Counted from the stretch's first letter, positions 1 to 8,175 are shown. The stretch: 47,853 bases of DNA from CAYNCE01 sp964522515 (GCA_964522515.1 CAZFWC010000004.1:1-47853), one strand, 5' to 3'. Notes: generated by a model not told the origin, from the letters alone. Numbers and translations are program-made.

Positions 1-19
1 GGACTTGAATTACTTTTAA

Positions 20-39
20 CCTAACCCTTTAGGGTTAGG
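20..39. repeat. Short perfect hairpin next to promoter
   Basis: CCTAACCCT and AGGGTTAGG form a 9-bp stem with a two-base loop. The hairpin ends four bases before the -35 box of the first promoter. Related hairpins lie at 14278-14300 and 42511-42536, so it belongs to a dispersed family. It may also terminate transcription arriving from outside the window. Confidence 0.6.
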
Positions 40-42
40 GGT

Positions 43-71
43 TTGACAAGTTTTTAAAAGTGTGATTAAAT
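43..71 (+). promoter_or_regulatory. Sigma70-type promoter for the two small genes
   Basis: TTGACA (43-48), a 17-base spacer and TTAAAT (66-71), with a TG two bases before the -10. It precedes the 120-413 gene with a leader of about 40 bases. Confidence 0.6.
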
Positions 72-119
72 TTATTTATAATTCGTAGATTTTAAAATAA
101 AAACAAGGAGAAACTAAAA

Positions 120-413
120 ATGAAAGTAGAATTTTATATTGGATTATTTGGATTTACAAAACAGATTGGAATTAACATCGCAGAAGAGTTAAAAAATAAA
201 TTTTCTTTTTTAAAAATAACTAACTACAGAAAAAGTAACTGGGGTTACAAAGTTTGGGCTGAATTAAATATTTCAGATTTAACAGAAAAAAATAAACAAA
301 ATTTAGAAAAATTTTTAAACGAAAAAACCAAGACAAGAAGACAAATAAATCCAAAAGCTTTTGTTGTTTCAAATGGTTTTGTGGTAAATTTAAATTTACT
401 AAAAATTCCATAA
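120..413 (+). CDS. Hypothetical protein, 97 aa
   Basis: I do not recognise this protein. It is basic and lysine/asparagine-rich, with no signal peptide or membrane segment, and reads as a small soluble alpha/beta protein. The start is supported by GGAG at 107-110, nine bases before the ATG, and by a good promoter at 43-71. It is followed 58 bases later by another small gene with its own Shine-Dalgarno site, and a shared terminator follows that, so the two probably form a bicistronic unit. Function unknown; the clean promoter-SD-ORF-terminator layout is the main evidence that it is real. Confidence 0.65.
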   Translation: MKVEFYIGLFGFTKQIGINIAEELKNKFSFLKITNYRKSNWGYKVWAELNISDLTEKNKQNLEKFLNEKTKTRRQINPKAFVVSNGFVVNLNLLKIP

Positions 414-471
414 ATTTTATTTATTAAATTTAGAAATTCACAAAAATTTTTTAATTAAAGGAGAAATGAAA

Positions 472-720
472 ATGATAAAATATTTATTTGTTGCCGTAAC
501 TTTTGATGTGCACACAAGAAAGATAAGTGATTGGATTGAAGATGATAAAATTATAAAAACATTTCCCTTCAAAGAATTCAATCGCCACCAAATCATAAGA
601 TATTTTGGAAAAAAAGATTGGATTTTAGGTCCAGACGAAAAAATAAAAAGTGTGACACCTGAACTGCCAGATTTAATTTTTAGTGCTACATTTTGGAAAA
701 CATCATTGAACAAAACATAA
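472..720 (+). CDS. Hypothetical protein, 82 aa
   Basis: Unrecognised small protein with several aromatic residues and no obvious membrane segment. Two in-frame ATGs exist, at 466 and 472. The Shine-Dalgarno AAAGGAG at 457-463 is only two bases from the first but eight from the second, so I place the start at 472. It is the second gene after the promoter at 43-71 and is followed by a hairpin terminator at 748-783, so it probably shares a transcript with the 97-residue protein upstream. No function can be inferred. Confidence 0.65.
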   Translation: MIKYLFVAVTFDVHTRKISDWIEDDKIIKTFPFKEFNRHQIIRYFGKKDWILGPDEKIKSVTPELPDLIFSATFWKTSLNKT

Positions 721-747
721 AAAAGTAAAATCAAATTTTATTTTCAC

Positions 748-788
748 AAATGCTAGAAAGAAAATTTTCACTTTCTGGCATTTTTTTA
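748..788 (+). terminator. Rho-independent terminator
   Basis: A 13-bp stem with one G-T pair (748-760 with 771-783), a 10-base loop and a T-run ending the small two-gene unit. Confidence 0.75.
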
Positions 789-852
789 TTTTAAAAAAAA
801 TTAATTAATTTAAAAATTGTTTAAAAATTGAAAATTGATTATTGAAAATTAT

Positions 853-893
853 TTATTAACCCCCTCTTAATCTCCCCCTTGAAAATGGGGAGA
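853..893. repeat. Degenerate copy of the CCCC(T)CC hairpin repeat
   Basis: TTATTAACC followed by an imperfect TCTCCCC...GGGGAGA hairpin (871-877 with 887-893). It resembles the repeats at 2260-2298 and 40652-40690 but its stem has diverged. It lies just beyond the 3' end of rpsA and could help end that transcript. Confidence 0.5.
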
Positions 894-906
894 GACCCTA
901 CAAACC

Positions 907-2001
907 CTACTTAACCCCTTTAAGCGACAACCCAATTCGATGGTCTTCTGGTTCAATTGATAAAATCACAAATTTATATTCTTTACCAATTTTAACAACA
1001 TCTTCCGCGTTAACTTTTTTATCAGACAATTCTGAAATGTGAACTAATCCGTGAATATTTTTATCTAATTCAACAAACACGCCAAACTTATCAAATTTTA
1101 CAACTTTGCCTTTTATTGTTTGCCCAACTTCATATTTTTCAACTGCTTTTTTCCAAGGGTCGTCAAGAATTTTTTTAGCTGATAAAGTAACACGATCATT
1201 TTCAATACTAATAATTTGCGCTTTTAATTTGTCGCCAACTTTAAATAAATCTCTTGGGTGTTCAATTCTTTGCCAAGCTAATTCTGAAATATGAATCAAT
1301 CCTTCCAGTCCAGAATTTTCAACACCAAACTCAACAAAAATACCAAAATCAACTAAACCGCTTACTTTTACGGCAACAATATCTCCAACTTTAAACTTTT
1401 CTAATTCGTGTTTTTTTTCATCAAGATAAACTTCTTTTTCAGAAAAAATAATTTTATCATCAGATTCATTTAAATCAATTAATTTTGCTTTTATTTTTTT
1501 ATTAACAAGTGATCTTAACTTTTCTAAAATTTTTCCTTTGTTGCCACCGTCCACTCGAGGATAATTATCTTTGCTTAATTGTGAAACAGGCAAAAAACCA
1601 TTTACATTATTTAAGCTAACCATTAAACCGCCTTTGTTTGCTTCAACAACTTTTACTTCAACAACTTTTCCAGTATCTCTTAATTCTTGCAAATTGTTCC
1701 AAGCTTTTTGATGTCCTGCTGTGCGAAACGAAAGTTCTAAAATTCCTTTTTCATTTTCCAGTTCAATTACTGTGGCAATTACTTCATCACCTTTTTTAAG
1801 ATTTGAAAATTGATCTGATTCATCTTTAAGTTCTTTTCCACGAACCAAACCGCTTGCAATTCCATTAATATCAATATATATTTCTTTTCCTAAAGAAATA
1901 ATTTTACCTTTAACAAGATCTCCGACTTTTGGAAATATTGCAGACTTTTTATCTTCCAATAAATTTTCCATTAAAATATTTGTTGTTTCTTCTTCTTGCA
2001 T
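907..2001 (-). CDS. rpsA: 30S ribosomal protein S1
   Basis: Four S1 (OB-fold RNA-binding) repeats are visible at about residues 25-93, 110-187, 204-276 and 291-362. The third and fourth carry the typical DFGIFVEFG...GLIHISEL and KFGVFVEL...GLVHISEL patterns. With 364 residues it is the short four-domain form seen in many Gram-positives and small genomes, against six domains in E. coli. S1 helps the 30S subunit bind and unfold mRNA. The gene stands alone on the minus strand; its leader holds a hairpin (2049-2080) and its promoter probably lies across the assembly gap, where TTGACA-like boxes on the minus strand sit at 2220-2225 and 2229-2234. Confidence 0.95.
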   Translation of the reverse strand: MQEEETTNILMENLLEDKKSAIFPKVGDLVKGKIISLGKEIYIDINGIASGLVRGKELKDESDQFSNLKKGDEVIATVIELENEKGILELSFRTAGHQKAWNNLQELRDTGKVVEVKVVEANKGGLMVSLNNVNGFLPVSQLSKDNYPRVDGGNKGKILEKLRSLVNKKIKAKLIDLNESDDKIIFSEKEVYLDEKKHELEKFKVGDIVAVKVSGLVDFGIFVEFGVENSGLEGLIHISELAWQRIEHPRDLFKVGDKLKAQIISIENDRVTLSAKKILDDPWKKAVEKYEVGQTIKGKVVKFDKFGVFVELDKNIHGLVHISELSDKKVNAEDVVKIGKEYKFVILSIEPEDHRIGLSLKGVK

Positions 2002-2048
2002 AAAATTAAATAAAAAATAGTTAGAAATTTTTTAGATTCTTACTATTT

Positions 2049-2080
2049 TTTGTCTTGTTAAGTATCTAGCACAAGACAAA
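2049..2080. other. Hairpin in rpsA leader
   Basis: TTTGTCTTGT (2049-2058) and ACAAGACAAA (2071-2080) form a perfect 10-bp stem with a 12-base loop, about 50 bases upstream of rpsA. It could be a leader structure of rpsA or a terminator for plus-strand transcription. Confidence 0.5.
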
Positions 2081-2116
2081 TTTTGGTTAATTATTTTAGA
2101 TGATTTTAGTTTAACA

Positions 2117-2216
2117 NNNNNNNNNNNNNNNNNNNNNNNNNNNNNNNNNNNNNNNNNNNNNNNNNNNNNNNNNNNNNNNNNNNNNNNNNNNNNNNNNNNN
2201 NNNNNNNNNNNNNNNN
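2117..2216. other. Assembly gap (100 N)
   Basis: Exactly 100 Ns, the usual placeholder for a scaffold gap of unknown size. The rpsA promoter and possibly other sequence are hidden here. Confidence 0.98.
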
Positions 2217-2259
2217 ACTTGTCAACTCTGTCAAATTTTGATAAGATTAAATTATTATT

Positions 2260-2298
2260 TTATTAACCACCCCCAGCCCCTCCTTGAAAAGGAGGGGA
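2260..2298 (+). repeat. SD/anti-SD hairpin repeat upstream of MBL gene
   Basis: TTATTAACCACCCCCAG is followed by CCCCTCCTT (2277-2285) and AAGGAGGGG (2289-2297), a 9-bp perfect stem. A near-identical copy lies in the same orientation relative to its gene at 40652-40690. The right arm is a strong Shine-Dalgarno sequence, 15 bases before the ATG at 2311, and the left arm mimics the 16S anti-SD. Confidence 0.75.
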
Positions 2299-2310
2299 TC
2301 CCTAAATTTT

Positions 2311-2982
2311 ATGACTATAAACTGGTTTGGACAATCATTTTTCAAAATCACAACTAAAAACTCAAAAGGTGAAGATGTTGTAATTGCAATTGATCCTTTT
2401 AATAAAGATTATGGTTTAAAAGTGCCAACAAAATTTGGCGCTGATATTGTTTTAATTTCTCACGATCACAAAGATCACAATAATGTTGATTTAATAAAAG
2501 GAACAAATTTGTCACCAAAACCTTTTGTAATTTCTGGACCAGGAGAATATGAAATTAAAGAAGTGATGATTTACGGAATTCCAGGTTTTCACGACGACAA
2601 ACAAGGTGAAGAACGCGGAGAAATTACAATGTTTTTAATTGAAATTGAAGGAATTTGGTTAGCTCATCTTAGTGATTTAGGACAAAAAACTTTAGAAAAT
2701 GGACAGCTTGAAAAATTGCAACAAGTTGATGTTTTAATGATTCCTGTTGGCGGAACATTTACAATTGACGCTAAAGAAGCTTCAAAAATAATTTCGCAAA
2801 TTGAACCAAGAGTAATTATTCCAATGCATTATAAAATTTCAGGACTTAAATTAGATCTTGATGGGGTTGACAAATTTATTAAAGAACAAGGAATAAATCC
2901 TGAGGAAGTAGAAGGAAAATTAAAAATTACTAAAAAAGATTTACCAACTGAAGATACAAAACTTTTTATTCTAAAAAGTTAA
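2311..2982 (+). CDS. MBL-fold metal-dependent hydrolase
   Basis: Metallo-beta-lactamase fold protein of the COG2220 (UlaG-like) type. The metal-binding motif SHDHKDHNN is plain near residue 50, followed by GPGEYE, an HLSDLG segment and a late IPMHY histidine, as expected for a two-metal hydrolase. Substrate unknown. I use the ATG at 2311, giving MTINWFGQSFFKI, which matches how such proteins begin; an upstream TTG at 2284 would put the start inside the hairpin repeat. It precedes an unrelated membrane-anchored protein and gyrA. Confidence 0.85.
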   Translation: MTINWFGQSFFKITTKNSKGEDVVIAIDPFNKDYGLKVPTKFGADIVLISHDHKDHNNVDLIKGTNLSPKPFVISGPGEYEIKEVMIYGIPGFHDDKQGEERGEITMFLIEIEGIWLAHLSDLGQKTLENGQLEKLQQVDVLMIPVGGTFTIDAKEASKIISQIEPRVIIPMHYKISGLKLDLDGVDKFIKEQGINPEEVEGKLKITKKDLPTEDTKLFILKS

Positions 2983-2992
2983 TCTTTATTTT

Positions 2993-3038
2993 TTGTCATC
3001 CATCCTAACAACCCTAAAAGGTCGTTCGGGGATGACAA
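2993..3038. repeat. Long imperfect palindrome between genes
   Basis: TTGTCATCC (2993-3001) pairs with GGATGACAA (3030-3038), and inside it CCTAACAACC pairs imperfectly with GGTCGTTCGG around a CTAAAA loop. This GC-richer hairpin fills the gap between the MBL gene and the next gene. It looks like another dispersed palindromic element. Confidence 0.55.
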
Positions 3039-3047
3039 CTTAATATT

Positions 3048-3986
3048 ATGTTTCCAAAACCTAAACAAAATTTAAAAATATATGCTATTTTTACTTTTAT
3101 TATTTTAGTGATATTGGCTTTTTGGTTTTATTGTTTAAAAATAAATTTGCAAAATGGTTTTAATACAAAAAACAATAAATCAGGTTTTACTTTGTCTGAA
3201 TTACGACAAGAAATTTCTAATATTATTTCTAAATCACCTTTGTCAAAAAAATCTGAAACAGAAAATATTAAAAATAATAAAAACGAACAATTAAATAAAT
3301 TGGCTGACGAATTAGCTAACGAATTAAAAAACACAGCTACAGAAATTAATACAAGTGATTGGCAGGTTTATAAAAATGAGGAGTTGGGGTTTGAGTTTAA
3401 GTATCCAAAATATGTATTTATGAAATCAGAAATTGAAGATTACCATAATTGGGACAATCATAATGAAATAATAGTTCTGAGTTTAAAGATTAAAAAAATA
3501 GAAGACTTTGATGAAGAAGCACCTTCAGGTTTTGATAAAAACAATATTTTAAAACACAAACAAGAATTAGAACAAGGCAAATTATCAGAAAAATATATTG
3601 ATTGGAAGCCAGTAGAAGATTCGCAGAGAATTGTTAAATTAAATCAAAATATTTACGCTGATGAATTTTTTATTAGCGGAAGATTTGTCACTGATGATGT
3701 AACATTTGAAAAAAGTTTAATTTTTTATTTAAAAAATTATTTTATTTATTTTAAATTAAACGGTCCTAATAAAAATATAATAACAGACAATCCAAAATAT
3801 TTTATTGATTTAGAAAAAGAATTTTGCACTACTTGTGATGAATTAGAAATCAAAATGTGGGATTATGAAAATAAGGCACAGAAAAATTTTTATAAAGATT
3901 TAGTTAGCGACAAAGAAATGGGTTCAGCAAATCAATGGTTTAATACTTTTGATCAAATCCTTTCAACTTTTAAATTTTTAGAATAA
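3048..3986 (+). CDS. Membrane-anchored hypothetical protein, PsbP-like motif
   Basis: The N-terminus carries one hydrophobic helix (about residues 10-30, AIFTFIILVILAFWFYCL), so the rest is probably exposed outside the membrane. A low-complexity Asn/Lys-rich linker of about 75 residues follows, then a domain opening with WQVYKNEELGFEFKYP. That W-x-Y-x-N-x-x-x-G-F-x-F-x-YP pattern is common in PsbP-like lipoproteins and membrane proteins of CPR bacteria. Two cysteines (CTTCDE) sit near residue 265. The gene ends five bases before gyrA, so the two are probably cotranscribed. Function unknown. Confidence 0.7.
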   Translation: MFPKPKQNLKIYAIFTFIILVILAFWFYCLKINLQNGFNTKNNKSGFTLSELRQEISNIISKSPLSKKSETENIKNNKNEQLNKLADELANELKNTATEINTSDWQVYKNEELGFEFKYPKYVFMKSEIEDYHNWDNHNEIIVLSLKIKKIEDFDEEAPSGFDKNNILKHKQELEQGKLSEKYIDWKPVEDSQRIVKLNQNIYADEFFISGRFVTDDVTFEKSLIFYLKNYFIYFKLNGPNKNIITDNPKYFIDLEKEFCTTCDELEIKMWDYENKAQKNFYKDLVSDKEMGSANQWFNTFDQILSTFKFLE

Positions 3987-3991
3987 AAATT

Positions 3992-6502
3992 ATGCAAAAA
4001 AAACTAGAAAAGAAAATTAAAAATAATAAAAATAATCCAGAAGTTGCAGAAAAATCAACAGACGGAATTATTAAAGACCGTTTAATTTCTGAAGAAATGC
4101 GCGAGTCGTATTTAGATTACGCAATGAGCGTAATTGTTTCGCGCGCTTTACCAGATGTTCGCGATGGTTTAAAACCAGTTCACAGAAGAATTTTATACGC
4201 AATGTGGAATATGGGATTAAAATCATCTGCAAGATTTAGAAAATCAGCAGCAGTTGTTGGTGAAGTTTTAGGAAAATATCACCCACACGGGGATCAAGCT
4301 GTTTACGAATCAATGGTTAGAATGGCGCAAGATTTTTCAATGCGTTACCAATTAGTTTGGGGGCAAGGAAACTTTGGTTCAATGGACGGAGACAGCGCTG
4401 CCGCGCAAAGATACACTGAAGCAAAATTAAAAAAAATATCAGAAGAACTTTTGCTAGATTTAGAAAAAGACACTGTTGATTTTACTCCAAATTATGATGG
4501 CAGTCAGCAGGAACCAAAAGTTTTACCAGCAAAACTTCCAACTTTACTTTTAAATGGAACAGTTGGAATTGCAGTTGGAATGTCAACAAATATTCCACCG
4601 CACAATTTAGCTGAATTAATTGACGGGATCGTTTATTTAATTGATAATCCAAATGCTGATGTTGATGATTTAATGCAATTTATTAAAGGACCTGATTTTC
4701 CAACTGGTGGAATAATTTACAACAAAGAAGACATTAAACAAGCTTACGCAACAGGCAGGGGCGGAGTTGTTTTGCGCGGAAAAACAGAAATTGAAGAAAA
4801 TAAAAAAGGTTTTCAAATTGTAATTTCAGAAATTCCTTATCAAATGAACAAAGCGTCATTTTTAGAAAAAATAGCAAGTTTAGTTAAAGATAAAAAAATT
4901 CAAGGAATCAGAGATTTGCGTGATGAGTCAAATAAAGATGGCGTGAGAGTGGTAGTTGAACTTAAAAAAGATTCTTACCCAAAAAAGATTTTAAATCAGC
5001 TTTTTTCACAAACAGGATTGCAAACTTCGTTTCATTTTAATGTTTTAGCTTTAATTGATGGAATTCAACCAAGAGTTTTAACTTTAAAAATGGTTTTAGA
5101 AGAATACATTAAACACCGTCAAATTGTTGTTACTCGCAGAACACAATTTGAATTAAATAAAGCAAAAGACCGAGCGCACATTTTAGAAGGATTAATGTTG
5201 GCTTTAAATAAAATTGACGCCGTGATTAAAACAATTAAAGCGTCAAAAGACAGAAACGAAGCTAAAATTAAATTAATTAAAAAATTTAAATTAAGTGAAA
5301 AACAAGCTGAAGCAATTTTAGAAATGAAACTTTCACAACTTGCTAATTTAGAAAGATTAAAAATTGAAACAGAATTAAAAGACAAGAAAAAAATAATTAA
5401 AGAATTAACAGCAATTTTAAAAAATCCAAAAGAAATATTAAAAATAATTAAAAACGAATTAGCTGGAATTAAAGAAAAGTTTAGTGATGAACGCAGAACA
5501 AAAATTGTGCCTCACGCTGTTGGTTCATTTAATCAAGAAGATTTAATTCCTGATGAATCCGCAATTGTAGTTGTTACAAAAGATGGATACATAAAACGAC
5601 TTGCGCCAGAAACATTTAAAACACAAGCTCGCGGGGGCAAAGGCGTAATTGGTTTAACAACCAAAGAAGAAGATATTGTTGAACATTTATTCACAACAAC
5701 AACGCACGAAGATTTATTATTTTTTACAACCAAAGGAAGAGTATTTCAACTTAAAGCTTATGAAGTTCCAGTTGCTTCACGCACAGCAAAAGGACAGTCA
5801 ATTGTGAATTTTTTACAACTAGCTCAACAAGAAAAAGTTTCTGCTGTTTTGCATTTGCCTAAAAAATATGATTTTAAATATTTAACAATGGTAACTCACA
5901 AAGGAACAATTAAAAAATGCAAAATAGAAGATTTTAAAAATATTCGTCGTTCAGGATTAATCGCAATCAAACTTAAAGCAGAAGATTTATTAGAGTGGGT
6001 TAAACCAACAAGTGAAAAAGACGAAGTAATGATTTCAACAGCAAATGGAAAAGCAATCAGATTTAAAGAAAAAGATATTAGATCAATGGGAAGATCCGCT
6101 TCTGGTGTCAGAGGAATTAGATTAAAAGCGCAAGATTTTGTTGTGGGAATTGATGTTGTAACTGAAACAGAAAGAAAACAAGGAGCTGATGTTTTAGTTG
6201 TTACTGAAAACGGTTTTGGTAAAATGACAAAATTAAAAGAATACAGATTACAATCTCGTGGCGGGTCTGGAATTAAAACCGCAAATATTAATAAAAAAAA
6301 TGGACAACTTGTTTGGACACGAATGTTAAATCCAGACAAACTTTCAGAAATTACTAGGGATTTAATAATAATTTCCAACGCTGGACAAGTTATTAGATTG
6401 CCGTTATCTTCAGTTCCAATAACTGGCCGTGCAACTTTGGGAGTTAGATTAATGAGGTTTAAAGAAAAAGAAGATAAAGTTGCAAGCGTCACTTTGGTTT
6501 AA
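3992..6502 (+). CDS. gyrA: DNA gyrase subunit A
   Basis: Complete GyrA of 836 residues. The breakage-reunion domain has the SRALPDVRDGLKPVHRR stretch, the HPHGD motif (97-101) and catalytic Tyr141 in AAQRYTEAKL. The C-terminal beta-pinwheel follows, with the GyrA-box at 545-551 reading QARGGKG instead of the usual QRRGGKG; the box marks it as gyrase rather than ParC, which lacks it. At the position of E. coli Ser83 there is Gln102 (GDQAVYES), while Glu106 stands for Asp87. No gyrB lies nearby. With GyrB it introduces negative supercoils using ATP. Confidence 0.95.
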   Translation: MQKKLEKKIKNNKNNPEVAEKSTDGIIKDRLISEEMRESYLDYAMSVIVSRALPDVRDGLKPVHRRILYAMWNMGLKSSARFRKSAAVVGEVLGKYHPHGDQAVYESMVRMAQDFSMRYQLVWGQGNFGSMDGDSAAAQRYTEAKLKKISEELLLDLEKDTVDFTPNYDGSQQEPKVLPAKLPTLLLNGTVGIAVGMSTNIPPHNLAELIDGIVYLIDNPNADVDDLMQFIKGPDFPTGGIIYNKEDIKQAYATGRGGVVLRGKTEIEENKKGFQIVISEIPYQMNKASFLEKIASLVKDKKIQGIRDLRDESNKDGVRVVVELKKDSYPKKILNQLFSQTGLQTSFHFNVLALIDGIQPRVLTLKMVLEEYIKHRQIVVTRRTQFELNKAKDRAHILEGLMLALNKIDAVIKTIKASKDRNEAKIKLIKKFKLSEKQAEAILEMKLSQLANLERLKIETELKDKKKIIKELTAILKNPKEILKIIKNELAGIKEKFSDERRTKIVPHAVGSFNQEDLIPDESAIVVVTKDGYIKRLAPETFKTQARGGKGVIGLTTKEEDIVEHLFTTTTHEDLLFFTTKGRVFQLKAYEVPVASRTAKGQSIVNFLQLAQQEKVSAVLHLPKKYDFKYLTMVTHKGTIKKCKIEDFKNIRRSGLIAIKLKAEDLLEWVKPTSEKDEVMISTANGKAIRFKEKDIRSMGRSASGVRGIRLKAQDFVVGIDVVTETERKQGADVLVVTENGFGKMTKLKEYRLQSRGGSGIKTANINKKNGQLVWTRMLNPDKLSEITRDLIIISNAGQVIRLPLSSVPITGRATLGVRLMRFKEKEDKVASVTLV

Positions 6503-6541
6503 AAATTTAAAAAAACCAGATGATTAATTTTATCTGATTTT

Positions 6542-6910
6542 TTATTTTATTAAATCATTTACTTGTTCCAAAATATCTTCTGGGATTGGAATTTTATCCT
6601 GAATTGGACTTACTCCTGGATACCTCCACGCTGTAATTATTTTCTTTTGAATATTTTTAAAATTATTTTGGATTTTAGATTTTGAACTTTGGATTTTATT
6701 TTGGTACATCATCCAAATTTCTGTTTTTCTTTTGTTTCCAATCCGTTGCATACAAGCAACACAACCCAAAGCCACAGCTTCTTGACATCTGTCAGGATTT
6801 TTTAAAATACGCAAAACTCTCTGCGGACTTAAACCATAAAATTTCATTTTTTCAATTGAGTGTTTTGTCCAAAATATTTTTTCTGTGTTTTTTGGAATAT
6901 TAAATTGCAT
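6542..6910 (-). CDS. Hypothetical protein, DUF4258-like
   Basis: The first half resembles DUF4258-type proteins: WTKHSIEKMKFYGLSPQRVLRILKNPD has the H-S-x-x-R/K-M...L-x-x-x-V-x-x-x-L-x-NP pattern of that RelE-like superfamily. The middle holds a repetitive NKIQSSKSKIQN-type insert, coded by a tandem of TTTTGGATTTTA-like units at about 6655-6706, which looks like simple-repeat expansion. I start at the ATG at 6910; a TTG at 6919 is possible. No partner antitoxin is adjacent, so a toxin role is unproven. Confidence 0.6.
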   Translation of the reverse strand: MQFNIPKNTEKIFWTKHSIEKMKFYGLSPQRVLRILKNPDRCQEAVALGCVACMQRIGNKRKTEIWMMYQNKIQSSKSKIQNNFKNIQKKIITAWRYPGVSPIQDKIPIPEDILEQVNDLIK

Positions 6911-6921
6911 AATTTCCAACT

Positions 6922-7063
6922 TGTCCTGAGCGACTTTTTGTGATTTTTTTAGGAGCCGAAGGATCCCGTTGTTTGTAAAATAAATTTTATTTTAATACAA
7001 AATATTTCTTTGCAAAATTCGGGATCCTTCGTCGTTGTCCTAAAAGGGCTACTCCTCAGGACA
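6922..7063. mobile_element. 142-bp nested inverted-repeat (MITE-like) element
   Basis: Outer ends TGTCCTGAG (6922-6930) and CTCAGGACA (7055-7063) are perfect inverted repeats. Inside, CGAAGGATCCCG (6957-6968) is perfectly inverted as CGGGATCCTTCG (7020-7031), around an AT-rich core with no ORF. It fills the space between two minus-strand genes. A fragment of the end, CCTGTCCTGAGGA, recurs at 39681-39693. Structure suggests a non-autonomous mobile element or a fused pair of palindromic units. Confidence 0.55.
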
Positions 7064-7065
7064 GG

Positions 7066-7761
7066 CTAAAAAAGATAAGGTAAAACTTTTTTATAAAGTT
7101 CATTAGTCGCCACAACATCTCTCATACAATATTCCGCGATTTTTTTATATTCTTTATTTTTAAACAAATTATTTATTTCAAGCCCTGACACACCTTGATC
7201 TTTTGGATTTTTAATTCCAAATGTTTGGCACAAACTTTCTAAAGAAAGTTTTCTAAACGCTCCGTAAAAAGCTAACTGATCCATTAAATCTAAATGTTCT
7301 TTTCCTGAATAACGATAAGGCATTAAATTTTTTGTTGGTTTTAAATTATGATAAATAGAACGAATAATAATAAACGGGCAATCAAAACCACGACCGTTAA
7401 AAGAAATTATTTGATTAAAAAATTTAATGTCATTCCAAAAATTTTCTAAAATTCCTTTTTCATCTTGAACAATATATTCCACGCCGTCTTTTTCATAATT
7501 TTCCACTTTATTTTCTGGCTTGCCCTCCGTAGCTTTAGCGTAGGAGGGTGCTTGAAAATATACTTTGCCTTTATTTGTTTCAAAATTTAACATTGCAATC
7601 GCAACTACTTCCCCGCTAATTGGGAGCAAACCAGTGCGTGACAAAATTTCCTCTTGTTCTTTTTCATCTTTTGCGTTTTTAACTAAATATTCCTTGATTA
7701 CTGGATCAAGTTCTTTTTTATCAAAACCTCTTGTTTCAATATCAAAAATTAGTTTAGACAT
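7066..7761 (-). CDS. Predicted PolB-type 3'-5' exonuclease
   Basis: RNase H-fold exonuclease related to the proofreading domain of family B polymerases. Exo I is FDIETRG (residues 6-12), exo II is ISFNGRGFDCPF, and exo III is YCMRDVVATNELY near the C-terminus, giving the acidic residues expected for two-metal catalysis. It is a stand-alone 231-residue domain without a polymerase. Residues 71-81 (APSYAKATEGK) are coded by a 26-bp palindrome (7523-7548) inserted in frame between a beta strand and a charged loop. The start ATG at 7761 lies 12 bases after a 41-bp palindromic repeat. Confidence 0.8.
   Translation of the reverse strand: MSKLIFDIETRGFDKKELDPVIKEYLVKNAKDEKEQEEILSRTGLLPISGEVVAIAMLNFETNKGKVYFQAPSYAKATEGKPENKVENYEKDGVEYIVQDEKGILENFWNDIKFFNQIISFNGRGFDCPFIIIRSIYHNLKPTKNLMPYRYSGKEHLDLMDQLAFYGAFRKLSLESLCQTFGIKNPKDQGVSGLEINNLFKNKEYKKIAEYCMRDVVATNELYKKVLPYLF
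7523..7548. repeat. In-frame palindromic insert (exonuclease gene)
   Basis: CCCTCCGTA and TACGCTAAA-type arms make an imperfect palindrome with CCCTCC...GGAGGG ends. It codes PSYAKATEG on the minus strand. The same unit, in a slightly different form, lies in rpsP at 42348-42378. Confidence 0.75.
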
Positions 7762-7773
7762 AAAATGTCGCCT

Positions 7774-7814
7774 CCCGCCTTTGCCCCTAAAAAATTCTAC
7801 TGGACTACGGCGGG
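7774..7814. repeat. 41-bp palindromic element copy 1
   Basis: Ends CCCGCC (7774-7779) and GGCGGG (7809-7814); internal CTACTGGACTACGGCGG matches the copy at 33089-33128. It lies just upstream of the exonuclease start; on the minus strand its end reads AAGGCGGGAGG, a possible ribosome binding site. Confidence 0.75.
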
Positions 7815-8066
7815 TAGGCTCTTAGTTTTTAAAAAATGCTTAATTCTTAATTCTAGATTCTATATTTATCTTACAGAATTTATAATAATTTTACAAATAA
7901 AAAAATACATATTAAAGACGCATATTTCTTTTTAAAATTTAAAAAAACAAAATGTATAAATGATTTTATTTTACTTCTCTGCCACTCCTTTACTTTTATA
8001 AAATATAGCTTTATAATTAATCTGTAATTATAACTAATTTATGGCTACAAATAGTTGGGTTTTTAT
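7815..8066. other. AT-rich intergenic DNA
   Basis: About 250 bases of AT-rich DNA with no ORF of useful length, no tRNA and no clear terminator. It separates the minus-strand exonuclease gene from the plus-strand HD gene. Confidence 0.5.
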
Positions 8067-8124
8067 ATAACTTGTTATGTGAAATAGTTCCGAATATTCG
8101 CTACATCATACAACAAGTGATATA
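8067..8124. repeat. ~58-bp imperfect palindrome with bulged bases
   Basis: TATAACTTGTTATGTG on the left pairs with CATCATACAACAAGTGATATA on the right, leaving unpaired extra bases on one arm; the centre is the palindrome CGAATATTCG. It is about 50 bases upstream of the HD gene. The size and extrahelical bases recall integron attC sites, but the outer boxes do not match RYYYAAC/GTTRRRY well. Confidence 0.4.
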
Positions 8125-8175
8125 AAATTCCGAAAATTAATTTTTAATATTTTTAAATTATTTCTCTTAAAAAAC

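Noticed and set aside
20..40. Telomere-like TTAGGG/CCCTAA motif at the window start
   Set aside because: Only one copy on each arm of a short hairpin; relatives at 14278 and 42511 show it is a dispersed hairpin.
5896..6492. 198-residue open frame antisense to gyrA
   Set aside because: It mirrors a conserved gyrA region, has no SD or promoter, and its residues look like an antisense translation of AT-rich codons.
3992..6502. Origin of replication near gyrA
   Set aside because: No dnaA, dnaN or gyrB and no cluster of DnaA boxes lie near; the three boxes found are isolated.
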